Notes under the pieces: generated by a model
Told to the model about the DNA's origin: nothing
The model's input: only the letters and a program-made list of their open reading frames with translations
Databases searched by the model: none
Translations under genes and position numbers: made by a program
Shown here: positions 61,772-64,000 of the stretch, piece after piece
How positions within the stretch are numbered: position 1 is the stretch's first letter
Layout of the letters: the number at the start of each line of letters is the position of its first letter
Assembly: GCF_900188275.1 (NCBI RefSeq)
Contig: NZ_FZNY01000002.1
Coordinates: forward strand, 558,001 to 622,000
Length of the DNA: 64,000 nt
Direction: 5' to 3'
Origin: Dokdonia pacifica
GTDB lineage: Bacteria > Bacteroidota > Bacteroidia > Flavobacteriales > Flavobacteriaceae

Positions 61772-62266
61772 ATGGAATTTTCAATCAAAACGGGGATACT
61801 TTTCATGAGTATTCTATGTACAGGACTTACCGCAGGATTATGCTTTACATGGTCTAATGCCATAACACCTGGAATAGGTAGACTAGATGACCTCTCATTT
61901 TTACAGTCATTTCAAGGGATGAATAGAGCTATTATCAATCCTAGTTTTTTAATCGTGTTCTTTAGTCCTGTAGTATTACTTTTTCTCAATGTATACTTTT
62001 TTAAAGAGGCGCATCGCGCTACATTTTGGTCATTTCTTGTTGCCGCAATCCTGTTTTTTGTAGGGATAGGATTGATCACCATTTTCAAGAATGTACCACT
62101 TAATGAAATGCTGGACAAAGCTTCTTTAGAAACCATGTCTACTATTGAGTTAAAAGAACTACGAGAAGCCTTTGAAAAACCTTGGAATCGTTGGCATATA
62201 CAACGTACTATCACCTCGTTTACGGCTTTTACATTACTACTTATAGGAATTATATACACAAAATAA
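61772..62266 (+). CDS. DUF1772 (anthrone-oxygenase-like) membrane protein
   Basis: 164 aa from ATG 61772 (the frame is open 30 bases further upstream, which would overlap the preceding stop). Four membrane helices with the family's first-helix block TAGLCFTWSNAITPGIGRLD and the late RWHIQRTITSFTAFTLLLI. Founder members are anthrone oxygenases; most bacterial ones are uncharacterised. Coupled to the CxxCH mini-protein gene. Confidence 0.8.
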   Translation: MEFSIKTGILFMSILCTGLTAGLCFTWSNAITPGIGRLDDLSFLQSFQGMNRAIINPSFLIVFFSPVVLLFLNVYFFKEAHRATFWSFLVAAILFFVGIGLITIFKNVPLNEMLDKASLETMSTIELKELREAFEKPWNRWHIQRTITSFTAFTLLLIGIIYTK

Positions 62267-62276
62267 TAATACTGTA

Positions 62277-62294
62277 TACGCTTTCGCGAAATCG
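62277..62294. repeat. Palindrome, right arm broken TACGCTTTCGCGAAATCG (copy 14, intergenic)
   Basis: Ten bases after the DUF1772 stop, leading into a repetitive stretch. Confidence 0.8.
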
Positions 62295-62299
62295 AGCTT

Positions 62300-62402
62300 G
62301 CGAGATTCACGACCAGAGGGAGAGCAAAGCGATAAAGCGGACTTATAAAATTCATAATCAAAGAGATAGTGAAGCGTTAAAGCGTACTTAGGAGGATTCA
62401 TC
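62300..62402. repeat. Imperfect direct repeat unit in the intergenic stretch before the NmrA-like gene
   Basis: Two units of about 40 bases, each running from AAAGCGATAAAGCGGACTTA-like to GAAGCGTTAAAGCGTACTTA-like sequence and ending in ATTCAT. It looks like a small genome-specific repeat. An AGGAGG at about 62390 sits before an ATG at 62403, an alternative start for the next gene. Confidence 0.5.
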
Positions 62403-62456
62403 ATGTACATCAAAAAACGAATTATATCAATTAATACTCATAAAAACGAACAAACA

Positions 62457-63287
62457 ATGAAATCAGAAAACATCTTAGTCATCGGAGGAACCGGAAAAAC
62501 AGGGAGAAGAATTGTACAACAACTTCAAGAACTCGGACATCACGTCCGTGTGGGATCAAGATCTAATCAACCGTCATTCGACTGGCACCAACCAGAAGGC
62601 TGGGCAGAAGCATTAGAAGGAATGGATAAAGTGTATATCACCTACCAACCAGATCTAGCGGTGCCTGGCGCATTAGCAGCCATAGAACAATTGGTTAAAG
62701 AAGCAAAAAGAGCCCAGATCAAAAAACTCGTGTTATTATCTGGAAAAGGAGAACGTGAAGCAGAACTATGTGAACAAGTAGTGATTCATTCTGGAATAGC
62801 ATATACAATTGTACGTGCCAGTTGGTTTAACCAAAACTTTAGCGAAAGCTTTTTATTAGATCCTATTTTAGAAGGGGTCGTAGCACTTCCACAGGCAGCA
62901 GCGCAAATTCCATTTGTAGACGTACAAGATATTGCTGCCGTTGCAGTAGAAGCATTACTAGACGAAAAGCATAATGGACACATTTACCAACTCACAGGAC
63001 CACGTACACTCACCTTTAATGATGCAATTAATGAAATTGCAAAAGCAAGTAATAGAACCATTACATTTATTCCTGTAAGTGTTCCTGAATATGGTGAAGG
63101 AATGCGTAAAGCAAACCTCCCTGAAGATTTTATATGGCTTATTGAATACCTATTTACTGAAGTGTTAGGAAATCCAAACAACTCCGAAGTAACAGAGGAC
63201 ATTCAGAAAATATTAGGAAGAAAAGCCATTGACTTTAGTGACTATGTACAACGAACAGCAGCTACAGGTATTTGGAATAAGAATTAA
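62457..63287 (+). CDS. NmrA-like NAD(P)-binding protein (SDR superfamily)
   Basis: 276 aa from MKSENILVIGGTGKTGRRIV, the dinucleotide-binding GGTGKTG motif at the very start, as in NmrA/HSCARG-type sensors and related quinone reductases. It has LLSGKGEREAELCEQVVIHS, YTIVRASWFNQNFSE and YQLTGPRTLTFNDAINEIAK. The frame extends upstream to an ATG at 62403 with a good AGGAGG, which would add 18 residues ahead of the Rossmann fold; I prefer 62457 but cannot exclude the longer form. It is followed by a terminator and a TetR gene that may control it. Confidence 0.88.
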   Translation: MKSENILVIGGTGKTGRRIVQQLQELGHHVRVGSRSNQPSFDWHQPEGWAEALEGMDKVYITYQPDLAVPGALAAIEQLVKEAKRAQIKKLVLLSGKGEREAELCEQVVIHSGIAYTIVRASWFNQNFSESFLLDPILEGVVALPQAAAQIPFVDVQDIAAVAVEALLDEKHNGHIYQLTGPRTLTFNDAINEIAKASNRTITFIPVSVPEYGEGMRKANLPEDFIWLIEYLFTEVLGNPNNSEVTEDIQKILGRKAIDFSDYVQRTAATGIWNKN

Positions 63288-63310
63288 AATCCAACCGATC
63301 TTATATGATC

Positions 63311-63350
63311 ATATCCAGAAACGGTTTTGCTGTTTCTGGATATTTTTTTG
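63311..63350 (+). terminator. Rho-independent terminator of the NmrA-like gene
   Basis: Twelve-base perfect stem ATATCCAGAAAC / GTTTCTGGATAT, 9-base loop, followed by seven T. Confidence 0.9.
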
Positions 63351-63371
63351 AAAGAAAAAGTTATGTTAAAA

Positions 63372-63415
63372 TAAATTAAACCGATTAGTCTAATTTAAAA
63401 ATATTTCTATATTTG
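63372..63415 (+). promoter_or_regulatory. Promoter and dyad operator of the TetR gene
   Basis: A Bacteroidetes -7 box TATATTTG (TAnnTTTG) at 63408-63415 lies 7 bases before the ATG. Upstream is the inverted repeat TAAATTA / TAATTTA (63372-63397), with an inner dyad TTAAAC-N6-GTCTAA. It is probably the autoregulatory TetR site. Confidence 0.55.
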
Positions 63416-63422
63416 CAATCAA

Positions 63423-64000
63423 ATGGGCTATAAATATAACAAAGAAGAAATTCTAGATGTAGGATATGATGTTTTTCGTAGAAACGGATATCACAATGTG
63501 GGAATTAATCAGATTTTAAAAGAATCTGGTATCCCTAAGGGCTCTTTTTATAACTTTTTTGACTCTAAAGAAGACTTTGCGCAACAGGTAATCAAACGAT
63601 ATGGTGAAAACAACCAATGTTGGATGCAAAAATATTTTGATGATTGTGAGCTCTCCCCTATTGAGTGTTTAAAATCATTTTATGCAATGATGATTCATTA
63701 CAACGAAGAAGATAATTATGCCGGCGGTTGTTTAGTTAATAATATGTGTGTTGAAGTGGGAAGAAATAATGACATGCTAGCAAAAGAATCTAACCAGCAG
63801 TTTGTAGGCTGGTTACAAATACTTGCAAGTGTTGTAAAAAAAGGACAAGATCAAGGACAAATTACCACACAATATAACTCCTTATGGCTAGCAGAATATT
63901 TACATGCTGGATTTTATGGAGTCCTTTCTAGAACTAAAGTAACTCGTAATCGTGAATATATGGATGCTTGGCATACCATGACTTTTAATTTTATCACACA
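63423..64000 (+). CDS. TetR/AcrR-family repressor, cut by the window end
   Basis: At least 192 aa from ATG 63423. N-terminal HTH: EEILDVGYDVFRRNGYHNVG, then INQILKESGIPKGSFYNFFD (recognition helix) and SKEDFAQQVI. The C-terminal ligand domain is in view up to TFNFIT and the stop lies beyond 64000. The GSFYNFF form and the following NNQCWMQKYF and AGGCLVNNMCVE (two Cys) resemble NemR/AcuR-like repressors of reductases for reactive electrophiles. It follows the NmrA-like gene on the same strand, with its own promoter. Confidence 0.9.
   Translation, partial: MGYKYNKEEILDVGYDVFRRNGYHNVGINQILKESGIPKGSFYNFFDSKEDFAQQVIKRYGENNQCWMQKYFDDCELSPIECLKSFYAMMIHYNEEDNYAGGCLVNNMCVEVGRNNDMLAKESNQQFVGWLQILASVVKKGQDQGQITTQYNSLWLAEYLHAGFYGVLSRTKVTRNREYMDAWHTMTFNFIT

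Noticed and set aside
15019-62294. CGCTTTCGCGAAAGCG copies as a CRISPR array or attachment sites
   Set aside because: They are scattered kilobases apart, many inside genes, with no spacers and no cas genes.
62403-62456. 18-residue extension of the NmrA-like protein
   Set aside because: The Rossmann motif usually begins within a few residues of the start; kept only as an alternative because of the AGGAGG.

Overview
The window reads as an AT-rich chromosome segment from a marine-type member of the Flavobacteriaceae (Bacteroidetes). The grounds are outer-membrane families typical of that group (a TonB receptor with a carboxypeptidase-regulatory-like front domain, a DUF4252 lipoprotein, Wzi, an EpsG-type polymerase), a TAnnTTTG promoter box, double-glycine peptide leaders, and 14 copies of a palindrome around TTTCGCGAAA. 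The species cannot be named from the sequence.

Positions 1-6.2 kb look like one end of an integrative element. On the minus strand there is a truncated type I methyltransferase (hsdM) with an overlapping HTH controller, unknown cargo genes, an HTH-HUH (Rep/relaxase-like) protein with origin-like hairpins upstream, an excisionase-like HTH and a tyrosine recombinase. A hairpin-rich repeat cluster at 6.0-6.2 kb is the likely edge. Positions 6.3-9.4 kb hold a small peptide-export operon: an unlisted 58-aa double-glycine precursor, a membrane protein and a C39-peptidase ABC transporter. A decayed IS6-family transposase (six in-frame stops, no frameshift) follows. Positions 10.4-15.3 kb hold a DUF4252 lipoprotein, a BamA-like barrel, two micro-ORFs (one with a double-glycine leader), a cPLA2-like lipoprotein and an AlkC-like HEAT protein.

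Positions 15.4-44.9 kb carry, all on the minus strand and mostly overlapping or closely spaced, one very long gene array. In transcription order it is: a HupE/UreJ metal permease; a nonribosomal peptide synthetase (NRPS) set; an Sfp-type phosphopantetheinyl transferase; a PhyH/EctD-like hydroxylase; a Wzx flippase; two acyltransferases; several glycosyltransferases; an EpsG-type polymerase; Wza; Wzc; MBOAT; and an SGNH-like protein. In the NRPS set one adenylation domain is cut between motifs A8 and A9 into separate genes, with a guanidinoacetate-methyltransferase-like gene between the two parts. It is followed by a T-T-E protein and a C-T-TE protein that has no adenylation domain.

Diverging at 45.5 kb, a plus-strand array encodes a prolyl-carrier dehydrogenase-like enzyme, a free-standing adenylation enzyme, a carrier protein (together a pyrrole/dehydroproline-type starter set), a C-A-T NRPS, a His-rich membrane protein, a TonB-dependent receptor, a fused two-subunit 2-oxoacid dehydrogenase E1, and a protein joining a lipoyl domain, an E3-binding-like segment and a NeuD/PglD-type left-handed beta-helix acyltransferase. 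The most economical reading is a peptide product, possibly metal-related and possibly joined to or co-regulated with a polysaccharide, plus an unusual acyl-transfer machine. From 57.8 kb on there is ordinary accessory content: an AhpD-like protein, a Crp-like regulator, Wzi, an AraC regulator, a CxxCH mini-protein, a DUF1772 protein, an NmrA-like protein and a TetR regulator cut by the window end. No tRNA, rRNA or CRISPR array was seen.
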